A program made the translations under genes and the position numbers. From Streptomyces aureoverticillatus (GTDB lineage: Bacteria; Actinomycetota; Actinomycetes; Streptomycetales; Streptomycetaceae): a DNA stretch of 64,000 bases. Position 1 is the first letter of the stretch. Every line of letters begins with the position of its first letter. The stretch lies in the NCBI RefSeq assembly GCF_014649395.1, contig NZ_BMSY01000001.1, positions 620,001-684,000 of the forward strand, given 5' to 3'. Shown in pieces: positions 25,576-33,485 of this stretch. The notes beneath the pieces were generated by a model. It was not told where the DNA came from and did not search any database. It saw only the letters and a list, made by a program, of their open reading frames with translations.

Positions 25576-26781
25576 TCAGACCTTGGAAGATCCGCTGGTG
25601 GAGGCGGTCTGACGGAACAGCCACTCGGACTTCAGTTCGGCATAACCGGGCTTGATGACGTCATTGATCATGGCCAGTCTTTCATCGAAAGGAATGAACG
25701 CCGACTTCATCGCATTGACGGTGAACCACTGCATGTCGTCGAGCGAATAACCGAATGTTTCGACGAGGTGCTCGAATTCGCGGCTCATGCTGGTGCCGGA
25801 CATCAGCCGGTTGTCGGTGTTCACGGTGGCCCGGAAGTGCAGCTTGCGGAGCAGGCCGATGGGGTGTTCGGCGTACGAGGCCGCCGCGCCGGTCTGCAGG
25901 TTGGAGCTCGGGCAGAGCTCCAGCGGGATGCGCTTGTCGCGGACGTACGAGGCGAGCCTGCCGAGCTGCACCGTGCCGTCGTCGGCGATCTTGATGTCGT
26001 CGATGATGCGCACGCCGTGGCCGAGCCGGTCGGCGCCGCACCACTGCAGGGCCTGCCAGATGGACGGCAGGCCGAAGGCCTCGCCGGCGTGGATGGTGAA
26101 GTGGTTGTTCTCCCGCTTCAGGTACTCGAACGCGTCGAGGTGGCGGGTGGGAGGGAAGCCGGCCTCGGCGCCCGCGATGTCGAAGCCGACCACTCCGCTC
26201 TGGGGGCCGGGGCCGCGGTAGCGGTTGGCGAGTTCGGCGATCTCCAGGGCGCGGGCGGCGTGCCGCATGGCGGTGAGCAGCGCGCCCACGCGGATGCGGT
26301 GACCGTTGGCCTTGGCGCGGCGCTCGCCCTCGCGGAAGCCGTCGTTCACGGCCTCGACGACCTCTTCGAGGGTCAGGCCGGCCTCCAGGTGCTGCTCGGG
26401 GGCGTACCGGATCTCGGCGTACACGACGCCGTCCTCGGCCAGGTCCTCGGCGCACTCGGCGGCGACGCGGAAGAGGGCGTCGCGGGTCTGCATGACGGCG
26501 CAGGTGTGCGCGAAGGTCTCCAAGTACCGCTCCAGGGAGCCGGAGTCGGCCGCCTCGCGGAACCAGACGCCGAGCTTGTCGGGGTCGGTCTCGGGCAGGC
26601 CCTCGTAGCCGTTCTCCCGGGCCAGGTCGACGATGGTGCCGGGGCGCAGGCCGCCGTCGAGGTGGTCGTGGAGGAGGACCTTCGGGGCGCGGCGGATCTG
26701 CTCGGAGTCGGGGGTGCCGGGGTGGCTCGCGCGGCCCGGGGAACCGCTCGCTGCGCTGATCTTGCTGGTCTGGCTCGTCAT
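25576..26781 (-). CDS. add: Adenosine deaminase
   Basis: A 401-residue deaminase that converts (deoxy)adenosine to (deoxy)inosine. It has metal ligands in [14 protein letters not shown], then [18 protein letters not shown]. The catalytic [15 protein letters not shown] and [10 protein letters not shown] follow. [11 protein letters not shown] and [16 protein letters not shown] supply the remaining active-site residues. Length and motifs fit the long actinobacterial class. The operator at 26798-26809 lies close before a TAGAGT -10 (26793-26788), which precedes the ATG by six bases, so the transcript is probably leaderless. Confidence 0.95.
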   Translation of the reverse strand: MTSQTSKISAASGSPGRASHPGTPDSEQIRRAPKVLLHDHLDGGLRPGTIVDLARENGYEGLPETDPDKLGVWFREAADSGSLERYLETFAHTCAVMQTRDALFRVAAECAEDLAEDGVVYAEIRYAPEQHLEAGLTLEEVVEAVNDGFREGERRAKANGHRIRVGALLTAMRHAARALEIAELANRYRGPGPQSGVVGFDIAGAEAGFPPTRHLDAFEYLKRENNHFTIHAGEAFGLPSIWQALQWCGADRLGHGVRIIDDIKIADDGTVQLGRLASYVRDKRIPLELCPSSNLQTGAAASYAEHPIGLLRKLHFRATVNTDNRLMSGTSMSREFEHLVETFGYSLDDMQWFTVNAMKSAFIPFDERLAMINDVIKPGYAELKSEWLFRQTASTSGSSKV

Positions 26782-26797
26782 TTCCGCACTCTAACGC

Positions 26798-26809
26798 CTA
26801 CGCGCGTAG
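26798..26809. promoter_or_regulatory. Nucleoside-regulon operator 3 (CTACGCGCGTAG) at add
   Basis: A perfect 12-bp palindrome 16 bp before the add start and four bases before its TAGAGT -10 candidate. Confidence 0.8.
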
Positions 26810-26883
26810 ATCTCATCGGTCGATACGTAACAGTGACCCTGCGGACGGGTGGCAGACACCATGACTTCTGACACTGTTCTGCC

Positions 26884-27645
26884 ATGGCACAGCAAGCGAC
26901 GTCCCGTCCCGTGCGTACGGCCAGGCTCGGGCGCGTGATCGGCACGCGCCCCTCGACGGTGAGCGCGGTGGCGCTGCTGTTGCCCGGCGGCCACGAGGCG
27001 TCCGCCCGCAGGCCCTCCCCGCTCGCCGCCGCGGCGGTACGTTCCCTGGGGCGCAGCCTGGCCCGCGCCGGACAGGCGGACGGGCTCGCCGCGCATGTCG
27101 TGCACTATCGCGTCAGCGGCTGGAACGGCGCGGAGGCGCAGCTCGCGCGCGACGCCGACTGGGCGGCCGACGAGGTCGTACGCCGCTACGGCGACGTGCC
27201 CGTGTGCCTCGCCGGGGTCGACATGGGCGGGCGCGCGGCCCTGCGGGCCGCCGGTCATGCCGCCGTCAACTCCGTTCTGGCGCTGGCCCCTTGGCTGCCC
27301 GAGGACGACATGGCCGCGCCGCCCGAGCCGGTGAAGCAGCTCGCGGGGCGGCAGGTGCTGATCGTGCACGGCACGAACGACGAACGGACCGATCCCGAGT
27401 TGTCGTTCCGGCTTGCGGCTCGGGCGAAGAAGGCGAACCGGGACGTGTGCCGGTTCGAGGTCCACTCCGACGGGCATCGGCTTCACCAGCACCATGCCGA
27501 GGTGCACGCGCTCGCCGCGAACTTCGTTCAGGGGGCGCTGTTCGGGCACCCCTATGCCCGCCCCCTGGAGGACGCGTTGGCCGCGCCGCCGCCTCTTGGG
27601 TTACGGATGCCGCTGGCTTCCGGCTTCGGGCGTACGCTGCGCTGA
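26884..27645 (+). CDS. Alpha/beta hydrolase with an Asp at the nucleophile elbow
   Basis: A 253-residue alpha/beta hydrolase fold. VALLLPGGHEAS is the oxyanion strand, LAGVDMGGRAALRAAG the nucleophile elbow, VLIVHGTNDERTDPELS the acid loop and EVHSDGHRLHQHHAEVH the His loop. The elbow reads G-V-D-M-G-G: the usual Ser is replaced by Asp, as in dehalogenase- and epoxide-hydrolase-type enzymes, though overall similarity is closer to dienelactone hydrolases. Either it uses an Asp nucleophile or it is inactive. It diverges from add, and the shared gap holds the add operator. Confidence 0.8.
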   Translation: MAQQATSRPVRTARLGRVIGTRPSTVSAVALLLPGGHEASARRPSPLAAAAVRSLGRSLARAGQADGLAAHVVHYRVSGWNGAEAQLARDADWAADEVVRRYGDVPVCLAGVDMGGRAALRAAGHAAVNSVLALAPWLPEDDMAAPPEPVKQLAGRQVLIVHGTNDERTDPELSFRLAARAKKANRDVCRFEVHSDGHRLHQHHAEVHALAANFVQGALFGHPYARPLEDALAAPPPLGLRMPLASGFGRTLR

Positions 27646-27710
27646 GCGTTGCACTGGGCTGAGCCGGTTTCGGGGGCGGGTGGGACTACCCGCCGTTGAT
27701 CGGCCTTCGG

Positions 27711-27736
27711 CCTCGTCCTCAAACGCCGGACGGGCT
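27711..27736 (-). repeat. Intergenic repeat element, copy 4 (inverted)
   Basis: CCTCGTCCTCAAACGCCGGA then CGGGCT is the inverted form of the family at 1706-1743. The 27646-27934 gap also has a degraded direct version at 27752-27775 and a GGGGGC-rich stem; no gene is supported in it. Confidence 0.8.
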
Positions 27737-27934
27737 AGGTCTGGCCCAGGTACAGCCCCTCCGGCGATTGAGGAGCGGGGGTCTGGGGGCAGAGCCCCCA
27801 GTTTCGGGAAGGGGCGCCCGCGCGCGGAGCGCGCTAATGGATGCAGTGGGGAGCCCCCGGCAGGGCCCCCACCCCCGGGCTAATTCGGGGGGATCCGGCC
27901 CCGCCCGGCCCGGGCGGCGCACCAGCATGGGTGG

Positions 27935-29785
27935 GTGACCGATTCCCCGCAGCAAGTCGGACTCCGGAGTGACCCACGCTTCGAGGACATCGCCGACGCC
28001 ACCTGGTGGCGAATGGCCTCCCGGCTGCCGCGGACGCTCGGGGCCGCGGCCCGGCTCGGATGGGCCGCCGACCGGCCGGCGATGCTCTGGCTGGCCGGAT
28101 GCCAGCTGGCCGTCGTGGCGGCCTCCGCCGTGGGGCTCGCCGCGTTGCCGGGGGCGCTGGCGCAGTTGTTCCACGGGGGTCCTGTGGCCGAGCGGGTGTC
28201 GGCGGCCGCCCCCGCGCTGATCGTGGTCGCGGTCGCCGCCGGGGTGCGTGCGGGGGCCGACGCGTTCGCCGTCTACGCCTCCGCGCGGCTCGCCCCGGAG
28301 GTCGCGTCCGAGGCGGATCTGCAGATCCTGGCGGCCGCGCCGCGGGTGGAGCTGGAGGCGTACGACCGGCCCGGTTTCGGCGACCGGCTGCAGGCCGCGG
28401 GCCGGGGCGCGGAGGCGACCGAGCACCTGATCGCCGACGCCCAGGCACTCGTCTCCGCGCTCGGCCAACTCGTCGCCGCCGCCTCGGTGCTCACGGTGCT
28501 GCACCCCGTACTGCTGCCGCTGCTCCTGCTCGCCGTGGTGCCCAAGGGCGCCGCGGCCGTCACCACCGCGCGCATCCAGCACCGTGCCGACCACCAGAAC
28601 ATCGCGGACAGCCATCTGCGGTATCTGCTGCGGCACTACGCCACGCACCAGCGCACCGCCGCCGAGGTCCGCGCCACCACCATGGCCGCGTTCCTGGCGG
28701 GCTGGTACGAGGAGATCACCGGCCGGATCAAGGCCACCCACCGCCGCGCCGCCCCGCGCGTCCTGCGCGTCACCCTGCTCGGGGCGGGCGTCAGCGGCCT
28801 CATGCTCGCCGCGACCTGGGCCACGCTCGGCTGGCTCGCCGCCGACGGGCGGATGGACCTCGCGCTCGCGGCCACCGCCGTCGTCGCCGTGCGCACCTCC
28901 ACCGGCGCGCTGACGTCCCTGGTCCTGGCCGCCGCCCGGCTCTTCCGCACCAGCCTGTATCTGGAGGACTGGCAGGCGTTCCTGCGGCGCGCGGAGGAGC
29001 TGCGCGCGGTCCGCGGGGCCAGGGCCGTTCCGGACGGCGGCCCGGCCGAGATCCGCGCGGAGAAGGTCAGTTACACCTATCCGGGCGCCGCCGCCCCAGC
29101 GGTCGACGGCGTCAGCCTCACCCTGCGGCGCGGTGAACTCATCGCCCTGGTGGGCGAGAACGGGTCCGGCAAGACCACGCTGTCCGCGCTGCTCACCGGG
29201 CTCCGCATCGCCTCCACCGGCACCGTGACCTGGGACGGCACCGACCTGGCCGATGCCGATCCGGACAGCGTGTGGGCGAAGGTCGGCTTGGTGCCGCAGG
29301 ACTTCACCCGCTGGCCGATGGACCTGCGCGCCAACATCCATCTCGGCCAGCCCCGTTCCGAGAACGACGCCCCGCTCCTGGACGCCGCCCGCGCGGCCGG
29401 CGCGGACAGCGTCATCGCGCACGTCCCGCACGGCCTGGACACGCTGGTCGCGGGCTCCCACTGGGGCGGTACCGACCTGTCCGGCGGGCAGTGGCAACGT
29501 ATCGCCGTCGCGCGGGCCTTCTACCGCGACGCCGCCATGCTCATGCTGGACGAACCGACCTCGGCGATGGACCCGCGCGCGGAGTACCTGGTGATCCGGC
29601 GCTTCAAGGAGCTGGCGGCGGGCAAGACCGCCGTCTTCGTCACCCAGGGCCTGGAGAACGCCCGGATCGCGGACCGCATCGTCGTCCTCGACCGGGGGCG
29701 GGTGCGCGAAGAGGGGGATTTCCAGAGCCTGTTGGCGCGGGACGGGCTGTTCGCCGAGCTGTATCGGCTCGCTCAGGACCGGTGA
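27935..29785 (+). CDS. ABC exporter (fused membrane and ATPase domains), probable lasso peptide transporter (D)
   Basis: A 616-residue half-transporter. The membrane domain (residues 45-330) has about five or six helices. The ATPase domain has Walker A GENGSGKTT (about 407-415), LSGGQWQR signature (515-522) and MLMLDEPTSAMDP Walker B. It lies next to the lasso biosynthesis genes but on the opposite strand, tail to tail with the B2 gene. Lasso clusters commonly carry such an exporter, giving self-protection and secretion. The GTG start is the first in frame; the gene follows a non-coding repeat gap. Confidence 0.88.
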   Translation: MTDSPQQVGLRSDPRFEDIADATWWRMASRLPRTLGAAARLGWAADRPAMLWLAGCQLAVVAASAVGLAALPGALAQLFHGGPVAERVSAAAPALIVVAVAAGVRAGADAFAVYASARLAPEVASEADLQILAAAPRVELEAYDRPGFGDRLQAAGRGAEATEHLIADAQALVSALGQLVAAASVLTVLHPVLLPLLLLAVVPKGAAAVTTARIQHRADHQNIADSHLRYLLRHYATHQRTAAEVRATTMAAFLAGWYEEITGRIKATHRRAAPRVLRVTLLGAGVSGLMLAATWATLGWLAADGRMDLALAATAVVAVRTSTGALTSLVLAAARLFRTSLYLEDWQAFLRRAEELRAVRGARAVPDGGPAEIRAEKVSYTYPGAAAPAVDGVSLTLRRGELIALVGENGSGKTTLSALLTGLRIASTGTVTWDGTDLADADPDSVWAKVGLVPQDFTRWPMDLRANIHLGQPRSENDAPLLDAARAAGADSVIAHVPHGLDTLVAGSHWGGTDLSGGQWQRIAVARAFYRDAAMLMLDEPTSAMDPRAEYLVIRRFKELAAGKTAVFVTQGLENARIADRIVVLDRGRVREEGDFQSLLARDGLFAELYRLAQDR

Positions 29786-29857
29786 CCCTCAGCTGCATCG
29801 GCTCGCCCAGGGCCCGGGACGGTCAGCTGCATCGGCTCGCTCAGGACCCGGGACGGT
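29756..29857. repeat. 34-bp tandem repeat, three copies, across exporter and B2 gene ends
   Basis: Copies at 29756-29789, 29790-29823 and 29824-29857 share CATCGGCTCGC and CAGG blocks. The first encodes the exporter C-terminus (ELYRLAQDR) and its stop; the third overlaps the B2 stop. The pattern suggests tandem duplication of the exporter gene's 3' end. Confidence 0.85.
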
Positions 29858-30278
29858 CGGGGGCCTCGCGGGCGCTCACCACCATCATGCGGTGGTACGC
29901 CGCCGAGCGGTGCGGTTCGCCCACCGGGAGGCCGTCGACCTCCACCCAGGCGTGGGCGCGGAACGGCGCGGTGCGCACGCCGGTGCACCAGTCCGGCCAG
30001 ACCCCGCGCATCCGGCACAGCAGCGCCGTGGCCACGGAACGCTGCAGACAGCCCTCCCCGGCGCAGCGCGCGCTCACCGCGACGACCGCCTGGCGTGCGG
30101 CGAGGGCCTCGTCCGCGGTGGCGGGGGCGGCCCCGCGCCGGACCACGGACAGGACGCGGCGGATGCGGTGCGGCTTGAGGGTGACGATCAGCCGGGCGGC
30201 GGCCGTCGCCAGGAGCACCGGGGGGCGGCGGCGCAGGGGCAGTCGGCTGCGGGCGGCGGGCACCATGGGCTGGCTCAT
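29841..30278 (-). CDS. Lasso peptide B2 protein (transglutaminase-like leader peptidase)
   Basis: A 145-residue protein of the lasso B2 / Transglut_core3 family. It cuts the leader from the precursor. GEGCLQRSVATALLCRMRG contains the catalytic Cys77 and FRAHAWVEVDG the catalytic His109, with acidic residues following. VLSVVRRGAAPATADEALAARQAVVAVSARC fits the N-terminal helices. ATG at 30278 overlaps the B1 stop (ATGA), so B1 and B2 are coupled. Length is typical of the split actinobacterial B2. Confidence 0.93.
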   Translation of the reverse strand: MSQPMVPAARSRLPLRRRPPVLLATAAARLIVTLKPHRIRRVLSVVRRGAAPATADEALAARQAVVAVSARCAGEGCLQRSVATALLCRMRGVWPDWCTGVRTAPFRAHAWVEVDGLPVGEPHRSAAYHRMMVVSAREAPDRPGS

Positions 30279-30538
30279 CGGGGCACCACCAGGCGGGCCG
30301 CGAGCAGCTCGTTCGTGATCGCGGCCGTGTCGGCTCCGGCGCGTTCGGCGGTCAGCCGGGGGTGCGCCTCGCGGAGCGCGCGGGCCGCGTCGGGCGGTTC
30401 GGCGCCGTCGAGCAGGCTGCGCAGGACGAGCGCGGCCGTGCCGTTCAACTGCCAGTACCGGCCGGTGACTTCGTCGAGGAGCACCATGCCGTCCGCTGTG
30501 TCCGTCGCGCAGACGTCGGGTCGCAGGGTGAGGCTCAC
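30275..30538 (-). CDS. Lasso peptide B1 protein (PqqD-like RiPP recognition element)
   Basis: An 87-residue PqqD-fold protein. MVLLDEVTGRYWQLNGTAALVLRSLLDG matches the conserved D-x-x-T-G-R-Y-W-x-L-N-x-T-A core. It binds the precursor leader and delivers it to B2. The GTG start overlaps the C-gene stop (GTGA) and its own stop overlaps the B2 start, giving a tightly coupled C-B1-B2 unit. Confidence 0.93.
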   Translation of the reverse strand: MSLTLRPDVCATDTADGMVLLDEVTGRYWQLNGTAALVLRSLLDGAEPPDAARALREAHPRLTAERAGADTAAITNELLAARLVVPR

Positions 30539-32580
30539 GGTGCTCCTTCGGTGATCGCAGTGCTGGTCGGGCGGGTGCGGCCGGGGCGGGAGCGGAGCCA
30601 GATCTCGGCGCCCAGGCTGGAGTTGAGGGAGCGCAGCGCCTCCGGGGTGGGGTGCACCCCGAGCAGCGACGCGCGGAACGCCGCCTCGTCGACGAGCCCG
30701 GCGCGGGCGAGCCGCGAGCCGTCGAACAGCGCCACCAGCGCGGCACGGTTCTGGCGCAGGCTGACGTGGAAGTCCGTGCTGTACTCGCCCTTGGTGCTCC
30801 GGTGCAGTACGGCGTCGGGCACGGTGCCGCGCATCGCCTCGACGAGCACCGGCTTGTACCGGCCGGGGGTGCTGCGCTCGGCGACGCGGATGGCCAGGGC
30901 CGCCTCGATGACGGTGTCGTCGAAGAAGGGCGCGGCGTACTCGAGGCCCAGCGGCGACGTCACCTGGTCGAGGAGCCGGAGGCCGCGCCCGCCGGTCCGT
31001 ACGCACGCGAGCGCGGCGTGCTGGCCGCGTTGGGTGGCGAGGGGCTGGACGGCCGCGGCGGCTTCAGCGGTGGGGGCGGCGTCCGCGGCTTCGGCGGATG
31101 GGTCGGCTTCAACGGCTTCGGCGGCTTCGTGGAGCAGGCTCTGTACCGCCCGGACCGCGTCCGGGGTCGCCCACGGGGGCATGCGCAGGTCCACGCCCCA
31201 GGCCGTGGAGGGGGCGGTGCGGGCCAGGGCGGCCGCGGCGGGCCGCGGGGCGGTGAGGCCGTCCGCCCACGCGGTCAGCCACTGCCCGAACGTCCTGCGG
31301 TCCGCGAGCTGCCGCAGCAGTTGCCCGAGCGGCCAGTGCTGGGAGGCGCGTTGCGTACGGATCCGGGTGAACGCCGCCAGCGGACGGCTTCGTACGTAGT
31401 CGTGCAGGTGCGGGGGCAGCGTGGAGAACAGCTCGTCCCCGCCCGCGCCCATCATGTGCAGCCGCGAGCCCCGGCCGGTCATCAGCCGGGCGAGCGTCGC
31501 CATCCTGGCGCTGTCGCGCACCCAGGGGCCCGGCTCGTCGGTGGGCACGCCGGCGTCGACGAGGGACGTCAAGTCGCTGTACCAGAGGGGCCATTCGGCG
31601 CGGGTGGGCGTGACGTGCTCGATGCCGGGGAGGGCGGCGGTGGCGCGGGCCGCCCACGGGGCGTCGTCGTTCTCCGGGTCGAGACTCTGCCAGCGCAGGG
31701 TCACGAGCTTCGTTCCGGCCGACCGCCGGGACGGGGCTTGGGCGTGGGCGGTCGGATCCCCGGCGGCCCTGGCGGACTCGGCGGCCCCGGCGGCCCCGGC
31801 GGCCAGGAAGCACAGGCTCGTGGAGTCCAGCCCTCCGGACAGGTCCGCGCTCACCGTGCCGCCGCCCGCCGTGCGGGCCCCCACCGCGGCGGTCAGCGCC
31901 GCGCGCACGGCGGGCACGCCCTCGCGCCACCCGAGCTCCGGCTCCGGCGGCGTCCACCACCGCCAGGTGCGGGCCCGCCCGTCCGCGTCGAGCAGCAGGC
32001 AGTCGTACGACCGCAGGGCCCGCACGCCCCGCCACACGCACAGGTCGTCGAGCGGATACGGAAGCGGGGAGGTCAGCAGGTGAGCGGCGAGCAGCCGTTC
32101 GTCGGGGCTCGCGCCGATCGCCGCGGCGAGCCGGTCCGACCTGTCGGCGGCCACCGTCGCCCCGCCCAGGCGGGCGTGGAAGAGCCGCCGCACACCGGAG
32201 GCGCTCCCCCGGGCCCGGACCGAGCCGCCGGCCGACGCGATGAGGTGGAAGCTGCCGGTCAGTCCGCGGGCGAGCCGCTCCATTTCCTCGACGGCCCCGA
32301 TGGCCCCGCCGGCCCGGATGTTGTCGACGGCCCCGGCGTCCCGCAGCCGTGCCGCCCGCGCGGACAGCGCGTCGGCGGTGACGGGGCAGCGCCCGATCAC
32401 CGCGACTCGCCGCGCCCCTGCCGCGCCCACCGTCACATGGCCGTCCGGCCAGCTGCCGAGCAGCCAGGGCCGACCGGAGGCGTGGGCGATGGTCTCGGTG
32501 GCCCAGGGGCGCAGGAGCCGTGCCGCGGCCACGCCGGATGCACCGTCCGGGAGGACCGTGAACCACACGTCACCGCTCAT
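30535..32580 (-). CDS. Lasso peptide macrolactam synthetase (asparagine-synthetase-like C protein)
   Basis: A 681-residue asparagine-synthetase-like enzyme. It adenylates the ring Glu or Asp of the precursor and closes the amide bond to the core N-terminus. The N-terminal glutaminase-like domain has no Cys2, as expected for lasso cyclases. The ATP-binding SGGLDS motif is at residues 248-253, and MMGAGGDELFS and LEYAAPFFDDTVIEAAL belong to the synthetase domain. A ~40-residue Ala/Glu-rich insertion (EAVEADPSAEAADAAPTAEA) near residue 500 looks like a linker. It starts 45 bp after the precursor gene. Confidence 0.93.
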   Translation of the reverse strand: MSGDVWFTVLPDGASGVAAARLLRPWATETIAHASGRPWLLGSWPDGHVTVGAAGARRVAVIGRCPVTADALSARAARLRDAGAVDNIRAGGAIGAVEEMERLARGLTGSFHLIASAGGSVRARGSASGVRRLFHARLGGATVAADRSDRLAAAIGASPDERLLAAHLLTSPLPYPLDDLCVWRGVRALRSYDCLLLDADGRARTWRWWTPPEPELGWREGVPAVRAALTAAVGARTAGGGTVSADLSGGLDSTSLCFLAAGAAGAAESARAAGDPTAHAQAPSRRSAGTKLVTLRWQSLDPENDDAPWAARATAALPGIEHVTPTRAEWPLWYSDLTSLVDAGVPTDEPGPWVRDSARMATLARLMTGRGSRLHMMGAGGDELFSTLPPHLHDYVRSRPLAAFTRIRTQRASQHWPLGQLLRQLADRRTFGQWLTAWADGLTAPRPAAAALARTAPSTAWGVDLRMPPWATPDAVRAVQSLLHEAAEAVEADPSAEAADAAPTAEAAAAVQPLATQRGQHAALACVRTGGRGLRLLDQVTSPLGLEYAAPFFDDTVIEAALAIRVAERSTPGRYKPVLVEAMRGTVPDAVLHRSTKGEYSTDFHVSLRQNRAALVALFDGSRLARAGLVDEAAFRASLLGVHPTPEALRSLNSSLGAEIWLRSRPGRTRPTSTAITEGAP

Positions 32581-32625
32581 GGCATGTCACCCGTCATGAA
32601 GCTGTCGGCCTCGGATCGATGTCGG

Positions 32626-32763
32626 TCAGCTCGGGCCGAGATACCACTCGTAAGGCGGGAACCCGCCCTCGTAGAACGCCCCCAGCGCCTCGCCGCGTGT
32701 CAGCTCGGCGAAGTCACCGACTTCCACCATGGCCGGTGGTTCGTACGTCTCTTCCTGCCCCAT
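32626..32763 (-). CDS. Lasso peptide precursor (A), 45 residues, putative new core
   Basis: This short gene begins MGQEETYEPPAMVEVGDFAE. The leader carries Tyr7-x-x-Pro10, Gly16 and Phe18, matching the YxxP and GxF leader pattern read by B1. Thr22 is the penultimate leader residue, so cleavage after Arg23 gives a 22-residue core. The ring segment is GEALGAFYE and the remainder is GGFPPYEWYLGPS. Gly1 and Glu9 fit a nine-residue macrolactam, and no cysteines are present, so it is class II. Phe12, Tyr15, Trp17 and Tyr18 are candidate steric plugs. By hand the cyclised monoisotopic mass is about 2388.07 Da. GGGAGG lies six bases before the ATG. Confidence 0.9.
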   Translation of the reverse strand: MGQEETYEPPAMVEVGDFAELTRGEALGAFYEGGFPPYEWYLGPS

Positions 32764-33062
32764 GAAGAACCTCCCTTTCTGTTACCGGTCGCTCCGGAGA
32801 CGGTGCGGATGCCGCGCTCGGCTTCCGCACCCGGGCGGAAAGTGCCCACGGCATCCGGCACTACGCCCTATGGGTGCCGTGCCCCACTCGAAGGAGTGAA
32901 TTGAGCGGATTTCGCCGTCTAAGTGAGGCATGGGGTCCTGCCATGTGCGCCGTGTACGCCGCGTATGACGGCAGCCGGAAGGGACCGGCGGCACCGGCGC
33001 CCCCCCCCGACAGGTCGGCAGGGGCGGCCGAGGGCGGACGGGGAAAGAGCCGTCGGCTACCG
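32764..33062. other. 299-bp gap upstream of the lasso precursor
   Basis: The lasso operon promoter and the promoter of the STAS gene should lie here. GATGCCG (32808-32814) and CGGCATC (32849-32855) are distant inverted arms. No clear consensus -35/-10 pair was found and no gene is supported. Confidence 0.5.
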
Positions 33063-33485
33063 ATGAGTTCCGGCCGTCCCGGCGGTCCCCCTAACGTGGC
33101 TGTCTCCGAAGTGCATGCGCCGAATCTCGTCGTCGTGGCCGGGCCCGTCCGCCAGGACGACATACCCCGCCTCTGCGCCGACCTGCGGGCCGCCGTGCTC
33201 GCGTCCGGTGCCGACGACGTGATCTGTGACGTCGGCGCCGTGACCACCGCCGACCTGGCCACCGTGGAGGCCGTGGCGCGGCTGAGACTCACCGCCCGCA
33301 GGTCCGGGACGGGGCTGCGGTTGCGCGACCCCTCCCCGGCCCTGTGGGCGCTGCTCCGCCTCGTCGGTCTCGCGGAGCTGTGCGTCGAGACGGAGCTAGG
33401 CGTCGAGGTGGAGCGGGACCCCGAACAGCGGGAACCACCGCTCGGTGTCGAGGAAGCAGTGGAATCCGGCGACCCGGCCCTCTGA
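33063..33485 (+). CDS. STAS-domain protein (anti-sigma factor antagonist-like)
   Basis: This 140-residue protein contains a STAS fold: NLVVVAGPVRQDDIPRLCADLRAAV, DDVICDVGAVTTADLATVEAVARLRLTARRSG and LRLRDPSPALWALLRLVGLAEL. In SpoIIAA-type antagonists the D-x-S motif is phosphorylated; here the equivalent reads DVGAVTTADLAT, so phosphorylation is uncertain. Its 3' end overlaps the convergent ECF sigma gene by about 90 bp, so antisense effects are possible. ATG at 33063 is the most sensible start; GTG codons downstream are alternatives. Confidence 0.65.
   Translation: MSSGRPGGPPNVAVSEVHAPNLVVVAGPVRQDDIPRLCADLRAAVLASGADDVICDVGAVTTADLATVEAVARLRLTARRSGTGLRLRDPSPALWALLRLVGLAELCVETELGVEVERDPEQREPPLGVEEAVESGDPAL

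Noticed and set aside
27646..27934. Insertion sequence at the left edge of the lasso cluster
   Set aside because: No transposase, terminal inverted repeats or target duplication; only the dispersed intergenic element is present.
32626..32763. Alternative core beginning after Gly28, or ring closure at another acidic residue
   Set aside because: Only Gly24 follows a penultimate Thr and has an acidic residue at position 9; Glu25 is residue 2 and Glu39 is residue 16, outside the 7-9 range.
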